Shown: positions 22,661 to 63,289 of the stretch, in pieces | How the letters are laid out: every line of letters starts with the position of its first letter | Position numbering within the stretch: position 1 is the stretch's first letter | From: Anas platyrhynchos | Taxonomy: Eukaryota; Chordata; Aves; Anseriformes; Anatidae | NCBI RefSeq assembly: GCF_047663525.1 | Contig: NC_092602.1 | Coordinates: 441,501 to 505,500 of the forward strand | DNA: 64,000 nt | Direction of reading: 5' to 3' | The notes under the pieces: model-generated | The model's database searches: none | What the model was told of the DNA's origin: nothing | What the model saw: only the letters and a program-made list of their open reading frames with translations | Translations under genes and position numbers: made by a program

Positions 22661-25600
22661 TCCAGTCTCTTGTTCTAGGGTGACATTGTTAACAAATTTG
22701 TTAGCACACTGCTCTCTGTCCTGGCAGGTGGCTTGGAATTTTGAAGTGTGACTAATGGGGTGACAGCTGTCGTCAACGTCTCCTGTGGAAATGAGGGGTC
22801 ACTGAGAACTTGATGTATTTTTTATCAGGATGTAGCTCTACTGCTACAAATGATGACTCGAAGTTGCTTTTCCTGGTAGGCGGTGAAACCAGCATTTGCT
22901 CACTGTCTTTCTTGTTTTAGTCAGCAGCAAAACGACATGTAGGCTTGGAAGGAACATCATGGACCACCTATTTCCACCCCTGCACAGTGGAAGGACCAAG
23001 TGCTGAAGGTATGATGCATTTTCCCCACACCCTTTGCCATTTGAAACTTGCTTACTTAAGTTTTCCCTCTGCTCTTGTGTTAAAGATGCCATTGTCCTTA
23101 AAGGAGGTGTTGGTGACCAGATGAAACTAATCAGAATTTGACTTTTGTATGGTCTCTGGAATTTTCATTGATGCCTCCCTCCCAGTTGTGTTAACACTAC
23201 CTCTAGCCCTGTTGATAGAAGACACAAACCATGTCCTAGGTCATGAAACAGCAGGCTGCTACTGGCCTACAGTCTCTACCCTCCAAGTCTTTAATCTGCT
23301 GAAAACGAGGGAACCTAAACCACACAAATCACTGCAGTCTTCCTGGCACTAGTTTTTTTGAAAGGGACTGATCCTGGCATGCTTCTGAAGTGTAGCTGAT
23401 TCTCTGTACTTGAAGACACAGATGGTGCAGCTCCCCAGCAAGGGTTTTATAGATGGCTGCCTCAGCTTGGTCATGCTCTTAGGACTACCTACAACCTGGT
23501 GACACGTCCTATTGTTGTTACTAAGATTCTGCCGTTTTATCACAGAGATTCAAGAAAGTCCTGTTCCCTTCAGAGACATACTTCTAGAACAGCAAGTGTT
23601 GGAAGAAGTCAGCTCAGAACTGCAAAAAACAGAAGGAAGTTGTCTAAAGCTTGACCTTGAATGTTTTTGTATCTAGTACTTAGTATGCTAATATGTGTCA
23701 GGGACAGGTTGGAACATTCTTTGAGTGTCCAGATGCACACATACTGTGGGTTGATGTACACTACCAGCAGCACATACCTGCATGTGCCCTTCCCTCGCCC
23801 TTCTGCCAGATGCGTGAAGCACAGCGCACAGTTCTGTTCCTGCCAGCTCCCAGCTGGAAGCAGCATTTGCTTCTCCCTAAGAATGGTCAGGGAGACTTGC
23901 AAACACCCCATTCCATCCCATATCTCATTCCATCATATAATTTATCCCACATGACCTCATTTTCTCATTATTTATGTACTCTCCAAAGAGAAGAACTTTT
24001 TTTTTTAAATCCCTGTCAGAAAGAGTACTGTCCATCTTCTCTTACATGGTGACATCAACTGTGTGGGATCTTATTGGTAAATTACTGTGCCTGGTACTTC
24101 ACTGGCTTCTGAGAAAGCTCTTCTACAGGGAACTGCAGCAAATGCTGCTTGTACAACAAGAAGCATGCAGGAGATTGTGCTGTCCCTGTAAAGGGTCTCC
24201 CACATCTTCCTCTGAGAATCTCTTGGAGAGGGGCATCGGTTTGCTGCCAGCCACTACAAAACAATCCGAGAGGTCGCCATCACAAACATCTTTTCTTCTC
24301 TTGGTTAGTCCTCAGACTTCCAGTGCTTTGTGGCTGTAAGAGAGCAGATGATAACATGTGCATTGCTATTCCAACATGTGACCAGGACAGGAGGATATTC
24401 CCTAAAAGATACTTCAGGGTGCAAATGGAAAAAGTCAAACTCAGGGTTAGGCACATGGGTACCCACACTGTACCTGAGATTGCAGGTTAGATAGGAGGAC
24501 TCCAGTGACATTTACGTCAGAATTAGGGTATACTTACCTCACCTACACTGTTCCCAAGTCCCAAATCTATAACCTGGGTGCTGAAGTGCAGAGCTTTGAT
24601 CTTTTGGCATAGAAGAGCATGTTTAGGTATTAAAAGCAATAACAAAAAAACATGTTCTCATTCGCTGTTCATTGAATGAAAGTATGATTGCTGCTATTAC
24701 AAACCCCTGTTCTATCACACCAGGGTCCTGGGAGCTCAATGGAAGGGAGGAGTTCTGGTTCAGTGAGATAGTTTGCATCCCCTGCATTGGCATCCCAGCC
24801 CTGCAGCTTCTGTCTTTTACCCTTCCAGACAGATGCTGTTAGTTGTCCTGTTCTGCGATCGGTGGAAAGCTGTTAGAGCGAGAGCAAAGCCTGCCCTGCA
24901 GCACAGTACCAGAGGCTGTGAGAGGGTCACAGGCACTTCAGAAGCAGGCTTGTTCCTAAGGTACGAGCCTTGTGTGGCACCGTGTCTGCCGTGGGACCTA
25001 ACCTGATGTCTCGCCTGATGTCTTCCAGCTCCTGTACACAGAGGTGAAGTTGGGAATAACGCAGGCCGGCCTGTTGACCCAACTCCTAGTGTGGTGGGCA
25101 CTGGCCAAGCATGCTGCTTCAGCAGGTCCTGTTACAGACCTCCTGCCACCATGCTCTTACATTTCAATGTCGCCATCCCACTTCACATACATGCAAACCT
25201 GTGTTTAGGCAGCGGGACTCCAGTCGGTCGGCAAGCTCGATCTAACAAAAGCCAGGAGCTGCTGATGTGCTACTGCACTGTCTGTATTTGATACCTATGC
25301 AGCTATGCAGGGTGAACATAGGCCAGAGGGCTCCCATGAAGAACAGCTTGCTGAGGAAGCATCCTGTCCAGCAGCAGAGACCGTGGTGAAATTGTATATA
25401 TGGGTCTGAAGTGGTTTGTCTGTATGCAGTGTCTGGAATCAGCAGGATGTAGCTACTCAGATGATGCTGTCGTGTGTGGTATGATCTGGGTATAAACAAA
25501 GAGAATAAGGGTTTTGGAGGGAGCACACTTTGCAGCTGGCTGAGTAAACAAAAGACAAATGTTGTCCATATGGGGAAAGAGCAGCAGCAGGGGACTACAT

Positions 25601-26880
25601 TGAGCCAGGATTTTGAAAAAAACAAATAAAGGAAAGTTCAGAATGCTTGAGAACTTTGGGAAGCAGACTCTTAAAGCCCCACCGTGTCCTGGCACAGCCC
25701 TTTTGTAATTTCTTTGCTTAATAAAACAAAGCCGGTACAGGCAAAAGTCTGAGTGGCAGTTTCCATAGCATCCATCTTTCACATTGCAAGGGATTTGAAT
25801 GAAAGTATGTTTTTATAGGCAGAGCATATTGAAGATTTTCTTTAAAGCCATTTAATTGTGGGAGGGTTGTCTGGCAACATTGAATTTCCCTATCTGAATT
25901 TCTGCTCTCTTCTACTCTGTTGGAGATGATGTGTAAACGCATCATTAGTTCTAGTTACTGATGAACAAAACTTGGGAAAGATGGCTTCAGAGGGTGGACA
26001 AAGGTGAGCCCACAAGTAGGGTCTGTGGCCCTTTTTGGGGAAAAGGATGAAATGCATACATGTGGGGACACGGACACTGTGCTGGGACAGATGCTGGAGT
26101 GGGAGTCCACTGAGTGCAAAAACATACTGTTGCTACCATAAATTAAAACTGTACATGTAAGTTTCCTGTGGGTTGAAAGCTGACAGAAATGTCCATTTGA
26201 AATAGCGCTTTATTTTGTCAGCAATAGGGCAGCATTATTCACAGTACCACAGCCAGATATATCTACATTTTTTGAGGAAGAATCATTTCCTTTCCAGAGT
26301 GCTAAACTATAAAGTTTTGCCCTCCCTTTGTCAGATCTTGAAGTGTTTAATTTTGCTTTTCTTTCTGATTTACCTACTCTTTTCTGTGGGCATCTCACAC
26401 AGTGTTGAAGGGGAAGGAGCTCATTAGCACAGCTGTGAAGAAAAATCTGAAAAATTTTAAAGCTAACGCTTGGAAACTGAAAAGCAAATTAAGACATTCA
26501 GAATGCATTATTTTCAACAAATACTGAGTTTTTATTGAAATCATGTTTTTGAACACCCAGAAACAGTGCTAGCCTTCACTTTCCTGTTTCATTTTCAGTG
26601 CTCCTTCATTTTCCTGTTTTGTCTCCAGCATTCAGCACTGCACATCTCTGTAGTACCTGAGAGCCTCCTACAGAAAGATTTGTTATTAGAGAAATCCCTA
26701 CACGGACTCATGGAAGCTCTGTGCGTTCCCCTTTTTGGATTAAAAACCTAAAGCTTTTGACTCTGAAAGCTTGCTTTTTTTTTTTTTTTTTTCTTCCTGT
26801 TTTTCCCATTTTTCTGTTGTCCCCACTTTGCCATGTGTTACATTAAAAGAAAGGTGTTGGAAGAAGGGGCAGCTGGAGCG
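22661..26880. other. Intergenic region TTC28 to PITPNB
   Basis: There are only short chance open frames, one degraded CR1 piece (22935-23005) and a T18 run at 26774-26791 just before the CpG island. No exon, RNA gene or additional promoter is recognised. Confidence 0.55.
22935..23005 (-). mobile_element. Degraded CR1 3' fragment
   Basis: The words 'aggcttggaaggaacatcat', 'ggaccacctatttccacccc' and 'gcacagtggaaggaccaag' resemble the reverse complement of the CR1 3' end ('ggttggaagggacctctgga', 'atctagtccaacc'). The match is diverged and the boundaries are rough. Confidence 0.5.
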
Positions 26881-26920
26881 CAGCTGCAGTCCCAGCAGTG
26901 TTCGTGTGGCCGCGGTGCCC

Positions 26921-26945
26921 TCCCGTCCCGTCCCGTCCCACCCCG
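26921..26945. repeat. GTCCC pentamer array in CpG island
   Basis: About four to five tandem copies of the pentamer tcccg lie about 700 bp upstream of the PITPNB start codon. Confidence 0.85.
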
Positions 26946-27625
26946 CGGCGCTCCCGGCTCCTTGCAGCCCGTCCCGCCGGGCGCTCACCGCCAGGGTCAC
27001 CGCGACCTCCCTGCCCCGAGCCTTCCGGGCCTCCTCCTGCTCTTGCTGCTCACGGAGGACGCGGGGGAGCCGCCACCGGTGGGGCGGGCGGGTGTGAGCC
27101 CAGCGCCGGGCCCCGCCCCGCCCCGCCCCGCGCCCGTCGCCCCGAGCCCCTCCCGCCGCCGTTACGGAAAACGCGACCGAGGACACCGGGAACTTGCACC
27201 AGGGGGCGGCGGCTCCCGGCGCGAACCCCCCGGGGACGCCGCCCCCGCCCCCGCCAGCGCTTCGGGCCCGTTCTGCTCCCGGGGGCAGCGCCGCCAGCCC
27301 CCGCCCCTCCCTGCCCGGCCCCGGGGCCCGCGGCTGCTCCTGAGGGAGGGGCTCGGGGGGCGGGCCCGGGGCGGGCGCCGCGCCGCCATTGGCTGCCCCC
27401 GGGCGAGGCGCGGGCGCTGCCGGGAGCCGCGCGCCTTCGGATTGGCGGCGGCGGGCGCGTGCGCGCGGGGATCTGGCCGGGGCGAAGGGCGGGTGCGGCG
27501 CCCCAGGGCGCGGCGGGATTGGGCGGGCCGGCCCGCGGGGGCGGGGCTTCCCCCCGGAAGCGCGCGGTGCAGCATGGGAGGGCCGTGCCGGTCGCGCGTG
27601 CGCGGTGCGGGCCTGCGCGGGGAAG

Positions 27626-55596
<27,971 letters not shown>

Positions 55597-57450
55597 TGAT
55601 GGATTTAACCATCACATGCAGTGTTGATATACAAATGTGTGTGTGGATGCATGATTATTTGTATATAATTATATATACGCACATGCATACTGAAGGGGGT
55701 TGTTACAGTGTCTCCAGGGTACTATACCTGTCCTCAGCAAAGATGCAAAGGAAACTGCTTTCATTATGTATACCTGAAGCAAATAAAAATCAACTGAGTA
55801 GTGTCATTTAAAGGTTGAATTAACTGCAGAATTATGTTAACTGGTATGTTTCATGAATGTCAATACTGGACCAATTTATTCCTTACTTTTTTTTTCCTGT
55901 CTTGAGTCACTCTGCTATAACTTGCCCGTATCTCAGTGTAAAGAAACAGATTGAAATAAGTTGATTTCAATTTTGTGTCTTCCCTATGTCGTCATTTTTG
56001 GAATAGGAACAATGAATGTATTTATAGCTATTTATTTCTGGATTGTCATTATCCTACAGTCAAATCAGAAAGAAATTTCTATTAGCAGAAATTGGAAGAC
56101 TTTTAATGTTGAATGAGTTTGACTCAAACTTTACCCATTCTCACTGATTTAAAAAAAAAATAAAAATGTTTTATTGGACTTTTGTACATTCAAATGCTAA
56201 TGTTTTTTCTTCATTAAAATTGGCAAGATTAAGGAAAAATGGCTGGTGATTTATAAAATACTTGCAATTTGGAATTTTGCGGAAGCTGGCTTTCTAGACA
56301 AAGAAACTGACAATATTTTTAGTATATCTTAGGCCATGCAGTGAAAATGGAGGCAGATAGACCTTGTCTAAAGTAATACTGTTAATAAATATTGCAGTTT
56401 TCCAGAGTTTCAACTTTGGAAGCTATGCAAATGGTCTTGATTTCACACACATTACACAATGGAATATAATGGTGATTTTAGCTCTTTTCATGTTGAAAAT
56501 ACACTTAAAAAGAGATGTATGCTTTCAGATATTATGAAAGTTTAAATTGTAGCATCTACCATGTTTCTCTGATATTTGTTAGGAGTGGACACACAAAAGA
56601 AAAGATGGTGTAATTAAGGTGGTCTGTAGATAACTCTCAAATAGGAAAATGTCTTCAGCATTTTTAAGAAAATATTGAGATAGAGCATATCATAGGTATA
56701 TATTGTCAAAATGCTTGCTAGATCAGAAAAATTATTTTAGAAACACTAGTTAAGTTCTAATACTGCCTGGTGTCCCCAGAAACCTCAGTAAGGCAATCCT
56801 TGCTTAAGCATCCATCTTTATATAATCTCACATACATCCAACTATTCAGAACCTTTTTTTTCTTAGGCTGCTTACGAAAGGAGTCATCTGATTTCTGCAA
56901 CCATCAATGATATTTGCCTGAACTTGAAGGGTAGCAGGGCCAGGTCTGCCATATGGCTGACCCTGCCAGTGCACGCGTCTGCTGTGAGGGCTGGGCACTG
57001 AAGTGCCTGCCAGCAAGTGGACATTTGTGCATTTCTTCTGTGCAATTTCACCTTCCTGTCCTTCATACTGCAAAGCTGATGGTTTTTTTGTTTTTCCTTT
57101 TTGGATTAGCGATTAAATGATGCTTGTTTGCTGTACCAACAGGTCGGTTTTGCAAATATATGTACATACACACATCATTTAAAAAGGAGGGCTGTTGCAA
57201 ACCTGGAAAACTAAGGTCTCAGTTCTCTTTCAATGGTAGAATACAAGTTCCACTGTCATCAAAATGAGTCAAAAATGAGTCATAATGGAAACTGAGGGAA
57301 AGGGACCCTACAACTTTCATATCTTTGGACTTGTGAAAATTTGAGAGAATCTTGTAGTGAATGTAAAATGTTGAGTTTACTTTGGCAGACTTTGGTGTGA
57401 CCTACAGCAAAACAGTCAATGAAATTTAAATAAATTTGGTGATAAAATGC
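55597..57450 (+). other. PITPNB: PITPNB 3' UTR, several possible ends
   Basis: AT-rich, non-coding. AATAAA occurs at 55782-55787, 56159-56164, 56384-56389 and 57429-57434. The first two are followed by GT/T-rich DNA and are the most plausible cleavage signals. Alternative polyadenylation is likely, but the choice is not visible. Confidence 0.55.
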
Positions 57451-57617
57451 TCTGTCTCTTGTCTTAGGTATTAGTACTTGTGGTTTGCTAATGATCTGGC
57501 ATTTAGTTTTACTGAACTGCATGAGGTTGGAAGTGCTCTAAGGATGAGCTTCAGTCGTTGTGAGCTCAAACGTGTGCTTGTATGTTAGAAGCAATTGAGG
57601 CGGTGGGTTGTTGGATA

Positions 57618-57648
57618 TTTTGGTTTAGGACTGTTTTGGTTTAGGACT
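57618..57648. repeat. 16-bp imperfect-length tandem duplication
   Basis: ttttggtttaggactg is followed directly by ttttggtttaggact. Confidence 0.85.
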
Positions 57649-58852
57649 TCAAGCAGAGTAACACGTAATTAGCTTGAACCTTGCCATTATCTGGAGTATA
57701 AAGAAGGTGGTTTGCTTTCATTGTTATGACTTCCTACCTTAATATGCCAGGCTAGATTTTTGCAGATGTTTGCTTCTGGTATTCTTGGAATAGAGTGGTG
57801 CTCTGGTTGGTATGTCTTCATGTGTTACGGGTAGTGCTAATCCTGTATTCTGCCTTTGTAAGGAAAGGATCGTCCCAACGTGCAGAGTGAACGGGGTGGA
57901 AAACATTTATAGTTTTAAGGAGGAATCAGCAGCAGTGCCAGTTTGACATTAGAAAATGGAGGCATCAAAGTCACCTTACCCTGGTGTAGAGGCTAATTTA
58001 CAAAAATGTGGCTCCTTCAAAGTGAATTAGTGTGCAAACTTTCTTACAGAATACTTGAGGAAGTGGCAAATACATTTCCAGGTTCCCTGGAAAGGACATC
58101 TGAGAAACCTTTTAAGTTGGGATAAGATATATAAGGATACAGCAGGTAGGGGGGAGTGGTTGAGCAACTAACAGGCTTGTTTATTCTGGTGTCAGTGAAA
58201 TGCAAAGCTTCAGAACAGACTTCTGAAGAAAGACCTGAAAACTTTAATATAAAATTATCAGAGGCAGCTGCAAATAGCTTGCATGGGATGATTCTGTCAT
58301 GTGTCAATTTATTATGGTCATAAGAGCAAAGATATGTATTAGGCTGGGAAAAGTGAAGCAGTTGCAAGCAAGTGGTGGAGTCTGGACCGGAGAAGGGATT
58401 GCAGAGCTGCAAGTGACCACTGATCCAGGTATGGTGTTGAAGAGGGGATCCCATCTTGCCCGTGGTTCATGGCCCTCACCTGCCTGGCAAGGCTGCAGAG
58501 AGCACTTGCAGCTGCCTTGGTTTTGGAGACTCCTTGGAGACTCCTTTCCCCCACAGGAAGGAAGGGAGGACTGAGACAGCTCTTTGAGCTAAAAAGGGCT
58601 AAAATATCCATGTGTCTGTCCTGACAGTGTAGGCCTGTCTTGGCAGCATCAGTGACCAGATACATGTTGTAAGTTAGCTGGCCTCAAGATTAGGAGCAGG
58701 AGCTTGCTGACACTGATTAAAACCATTGTCCTATGGGATGAGAAATCTGGAAATGGACTGTGGGCTACCAAGTCTGCTGAAATTGCTGGATTTCAGGAAC
58801 CATTGATGTTTTTTGGTTGTTTTCTTAATATGTAGTCTTTGGCAGTACGTAG

Positions 58853-59305
58853 TCATAGAATCATTTACCAGTTTGTGTTGGAAGGGACCTTAAAGATCAT
58901 CTAGTTCCAACCCCCCTGCCATGGCAGGGATGAGCCATCCACAACTTCTCTGGGCAATCTGTTCAAGTGCCTCGCCACCCTCTGAGTGAAGAATTTCCTC
59001 TAACATCTAATTAACATCTAATCTAATTCTCCCATTTTTTAGCTTAAAACCGTTAAACCGTTCCTCTTTTTTTTTTTTTTTTTTTTTTTTTACAAGACCT
59101 TTTAAGTATTGAAAAGCTGCAATGAGGTCACCATGGAGCCTCCCTTTTTCAAGCTCAACTTCCCCAGCTCTCTTTCTTCATAGGGGTGCTCCAGCCCTCT
59201 GAACAACTTTGTGGCTCTCATCTTGACCCATTCTAACATCCACATCCTTCTTGTGCTGAGGGCCACAGACCTGGATGCAGTACTCCAAGTGGGGGCCCAG
59301 CCCTC
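58853..59305 (-). mobile_element. CR1 LINE 3' fragment with expanded T tract
   Basis: The left end 'tcatagaatcatttaccagt' and 'ttggaagggaccttaaagat' are the reverse complement of the CR1 3' end. The text continues in CR1 order through 'ctgcaatgaggtcaccatgg' to 'tggatgcagtactccaagtg'. A T run of 25 (59067-59091) replaces the usual short spacer, so the copy is interrupted by homopolymer growth. Confidence 0.92.
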
Positions 59306-61345
59306 TTGCTCACTAATGAGGATGCGGTAGGAGCAAGAACTGCAAATTGGAGCAGGACAGGAGTTTGTCCTCAGTGTGCACCAAATAAAAGCTTGCCTCT
59401 TTGTGTCTCGTTGATGTAGGGTTTTGGCCTCCCCTCGCTGACTTCACCTTTCTCGTAATTGGCCACTTCAGTAACAATGCCATGTGTATTTGAAGTATTT
59501 AAAAAATAACCTTATTGCTGGAATAAGATAGAGGTGATCAGGATTGTGACAGGGAAAATATTCTGTTCAGTAATATATTTACAAATTACAGAGAAACTCA
59601 GGTAATGGCTATTTATTGCAAGGTTATCTTTGCAGGTTGTACAATAGTGTATTTTTTTCTCTCAGGTCCTAGTTTTCGGAATTCCCTGGTGAAAGCTTAG
59701 GGTAACCTGGCATCTGCGTTGCCTCTTGGAATTGTCTGCAACAAGACTTTACTTCTCCTTTTCCCGTCAGCACTTGTCATTTGTGAGCTATTGCTGACAA
59801 GGTCACTGGTGCCGGATTTGTGGCCTGTCCCTGCTGACCCAGCAGGCCCGGGGTTTGCCCCTGACAGCAGAGGCCGCTACCATTGCCAAAGAGCAGCCGG
59901 AGGGCTCAACATGGCTGGGGCAGCAGCTGCTGTCACTTCTGAAGGGGGAATCTGCAGTAGACAGGTCTAACAGGGATGCTGGAAGTGATTTCCAGCAATG
60001 CCTTAGCCCAGAGAGGTCCTACAGAGAGCCTTTCACCACAGAGCTGGGTGCATGGGGTAGAGGGCCTTGCACAGGTGTCTGTGTGGGCAGCAGGCTGGCC
60101 CCTCTCCACAGCCCTCAGTGTCTGGAGTCTGTCTTGGGAAGAGCAGCAGCTGCAACAAAACAGTTCAGACTAATCATTTTTTCTGCTTTCAGCAGGGAGT
60201 CTGTCAGTGGGAAGGATGCTTATTTTACCTGAGGTCAAATGGCTGCACATCAAATAGGAAGCAAGGTGCATGCACCTCCATCCCCAGCCTGGCGTTGGAA
60301 ACCTGTGGCTGGGCACCAGATAATGGCTGCTAGAGAATGGCACCAAGGCAAGGAAGAGCTTGTGCAGACCACCTTGGTTTGGGCATGTGGGCAATTCACC
60401 GATATATTCAGTGTCCAGGCAGCGAGAACTTGTAAATGGGTGTGCTGGCGCACCCTGTGGTGGGCCACAGTGGTGCCTGTACCAGGGAGCAATAGGGAGG
60501 CCTGAGCCCAGGCTCTGCTGGAAGGGGCGGGAGGATGGCGTTCCACAGCCTCTGCCTGGTGCCGAGTCACAGCCTGGCCTGGGAAAGGTCCCCCTTGGTG
60601 ACAGCCTGGTGGCTGGTGCCCTTGGGACACCTTTGTTCTGGGACAATGGGTAGTGATGGGCTGTGTGGTTCATACTGCTTTGTCTTGGGAGAAGGCTCAG
60701 AGCAAGAAAATACCACTTTTTCAAGATGTTTATGAGTACATAGTATAAATGATGATATCTGTATAACGTAAAAAACTGATGCATAGTGTAGCGTAGTGAG
60801 CACTGTCACTCTGCTCTGTATTTGGCTCTGCATGCAGTCCTGTTATGGTAGGTGGGAAGAGTTTCTTGTGAATGTGTTTTCAGAATAGGGCTATAGTTTG
60901 TGACTGATACTGCTGTGAGAAATTGGTTCCCTGCAGACCTGCATGGCACGGCTGTGCCCCACGTGGCTGGGTTAGCTGTGTGCCAACATGGGCGCAGCTC
61001 TGACTCTTTGTGGACAAATTTCTGCCTGCTAAGAGTGTGTAATCATCAGCTATAAATTGAAACTTGTATGGCTTCTTTTAGTAAATGCAAAATTGAATTT
61101 TTTTTTTTTTTTGAACTACACAGCTTGCTTAGCTTCCAGATGGCAAACCAATATGAAGCAATGGAAGTGCAACATGGTTTTGTTATAATGGATATGTAAA
61201 CGTGATATTTATTCACTGCAGTAGACTGCTGTGAACCATATTCCAGAAGTACCGTTTTAAATACATTACTTGGCTGCACAAAAGAGCGTGGTCTAAAATG
61301 GACTTGCAAGGAATCTTTCTTTTAGTGGATGTTTTTTAATCATTG

Positions 61346-61366
61346 AAAAAAAAAGGGGGGGGGGGA
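61346..61366. repeat. A9-G12 homopolymer junction
   Basis: A run of A is followed directly by a run of about 12 G. Confidence 0.85.
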
Positions 61367-61963
61367 GGTTCTTTTGCCTTAATGTGTGGACTGGGAAATG
61401 TCAGAAAAAAGTCTGTTTGTGCTTTAGAATTTGTGGTGTGGGTTTTGTGTTTTTTTTTTTTTTTACCCTAATGTTTTTTGAGTGTACTCTGAGCTTGTCT
61501 CCTTTCCTTCCCTCCCCCAAACCACAATATCAGTCTGAAAATGTCCTGATAAGGCAACTTAATATGAATGTCTCAAAATTCAGTTGATTCAGCTGCATTT
61601 GGGAGCTACGTGATGTACTTGGAAGTGTTCTTGTTCCTCTATTCTGGTGAGCACAGAAGGGTCCTTGCCATGGGGTTCCTTGTTCCAGCCTTGTCAGTCT
61701 CAGCTGAATCTTTGCATTTTCAGAGGTGAACACCCATGTCAAGGAGTTGTTATTCTTCCACTTCAGGCCACGGGGCAACACTTTCACTGTTTTGAATAAA
61801 TGGGAACAGGCTGAGCAGCAGAAATCTGCTCCTCCCTTGCATGGCGTGCTAAAGGCACCTGCAGGACCAAGTTTGCTCTGGTTTCCATGAAGACCTGTGG
61901 GGATTACCACCAAGTTACCTGGAAGCCCGGTGTCATTTCTCTCCTTGTTTTTAAGCTGCTTTC

Positions 61964-62023
61964 CAAACAAACAAACAAACCAAAAAACAAACAAACAAAC
62001 AAACAAAAAAAAAAAAAAAAAAC
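61964..62023. repeat. (CAAA)n microsatellite with A tail
   Basis: Tandem caaa units are followed by an A18-type run. There is no SINE body upstream that I recognise. Confidence 0.9.
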
Positions 62024-63248
62024 AGAAAGCCAGGTGACATCCTTGTTTTTGTTGGCAGCTGCTTGCGTCTCCTGCAATGGAAAGGCATGACACCTTCTCT
62101 TCTTTTGGCCACTGTATTTACTTGGCAGGATCTGAGACAAGGTATGGCTTACACATGGGGAACCACTGGCATCCAGCTCTCACACAGATGGTGTGAGATG
62201 CTTTGGGGCTGATACTGATGCTTCATGTCTGCCATAACTACTAAAGTCAACTGTAAAGCAAGAGAACCAAGTTACTGTTCTCAGCAAATTTGTAAACAAA
62301 GTGAACACTGCGCCCCTTGAACATTACTGGTGAGGCCACTTCCTAGAATAAGCAAGTGCTTTGACACAAATGGCTGCCACAGTTTTGTGAGGGCATATTA
62401 AAAGACTGTTAGATAACATGTACCTTTGCTTACAACTCTGGGCCTTCACCCTGACCTGGAACTGTGGCAACAACCAACCATGGGAGGGACAGGGATGAGG
62501 CTGTGAAACACCAAGGTGATAAATTCAGAGCAAGAAAAAAAATCTCCTTTGTATTTAATTAATAAATCTGTTCCTTTGTGTGAATTTTGACTACAAGGAA
62601 AAAAAATTTCACACTAAAAAGACTAAATATAGCCCAACAAGGTGTCCACCTGCAGCAGTTCAACAGGCTTTTCTCTTTTACACTTTTCTGTGGTCTAGTG
62701 TAGTATAAATAAATGCCATTGTTATGTACCCATGCAATAGATGAGGAACATGGGACACTGCTCCTGAGCATGCACATAGCATGCGTGTGTGAGTGCAGCA
62801 AATGCCAGTGCTCCAGAGAGGGAGGTCTGGCCTAGCCGGGGGGGGAGGCATGGCTTTCTCAGCTTGTTGGGCTTGCTCAGCACAGGCTGGAAGGATAGCC
62901 AGGTTTCAAGGTACAGCTGCAAGTTACATTTCCAATAATTTCATTACATCTACCCTTCAGATTTTATGGAGCCATTTGCTCATTTTAGGCAAACGGAAAG
63001 AATTCCAATTTGCTGCTAGTTCTGTCCCAGAAGAAGAAATAAGGCAAAACTGGGAGAGGCATGGCTAGGATTATCCTTTGTTACATGAGAAGATCGTTTG
63101 TACTTCCAACTTGCTAGAGACTGTTATAGCTTACTGTGAAGGTAGAAATCTTTCCAGTGATTTAACAAGGATTATTTAATCACCCACTTAAATGCAGTTG
63201 TTCTGGCTGTATTCTGACAGTCCATGTGAAATATGCAGTATGAGGAGG

Positions 63249-63289
63249 AAAAACAAAACAAACAAACAAACAAAACAACAACAAAAACA
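63249..63289. repeat. (CAAA)n/(CAA)n microsatellite
   Basis: Tandem caaa units grade into caacaacaa. Confidence 0.88.

Noticed and set aside
60170..60784. Minus-strand open frame of 204 residues
   Set aside because: No recognisable domain, several overlapping alternatives in the same GC-richer stretch, and no splice or promoter context.
61530..62093. Minus-strand open frame of 187 residues
   Set aside because: Half of it is the (CAAA)n/A-run translated as Phe/Leu/Val-rich repeats; no gene-like context.
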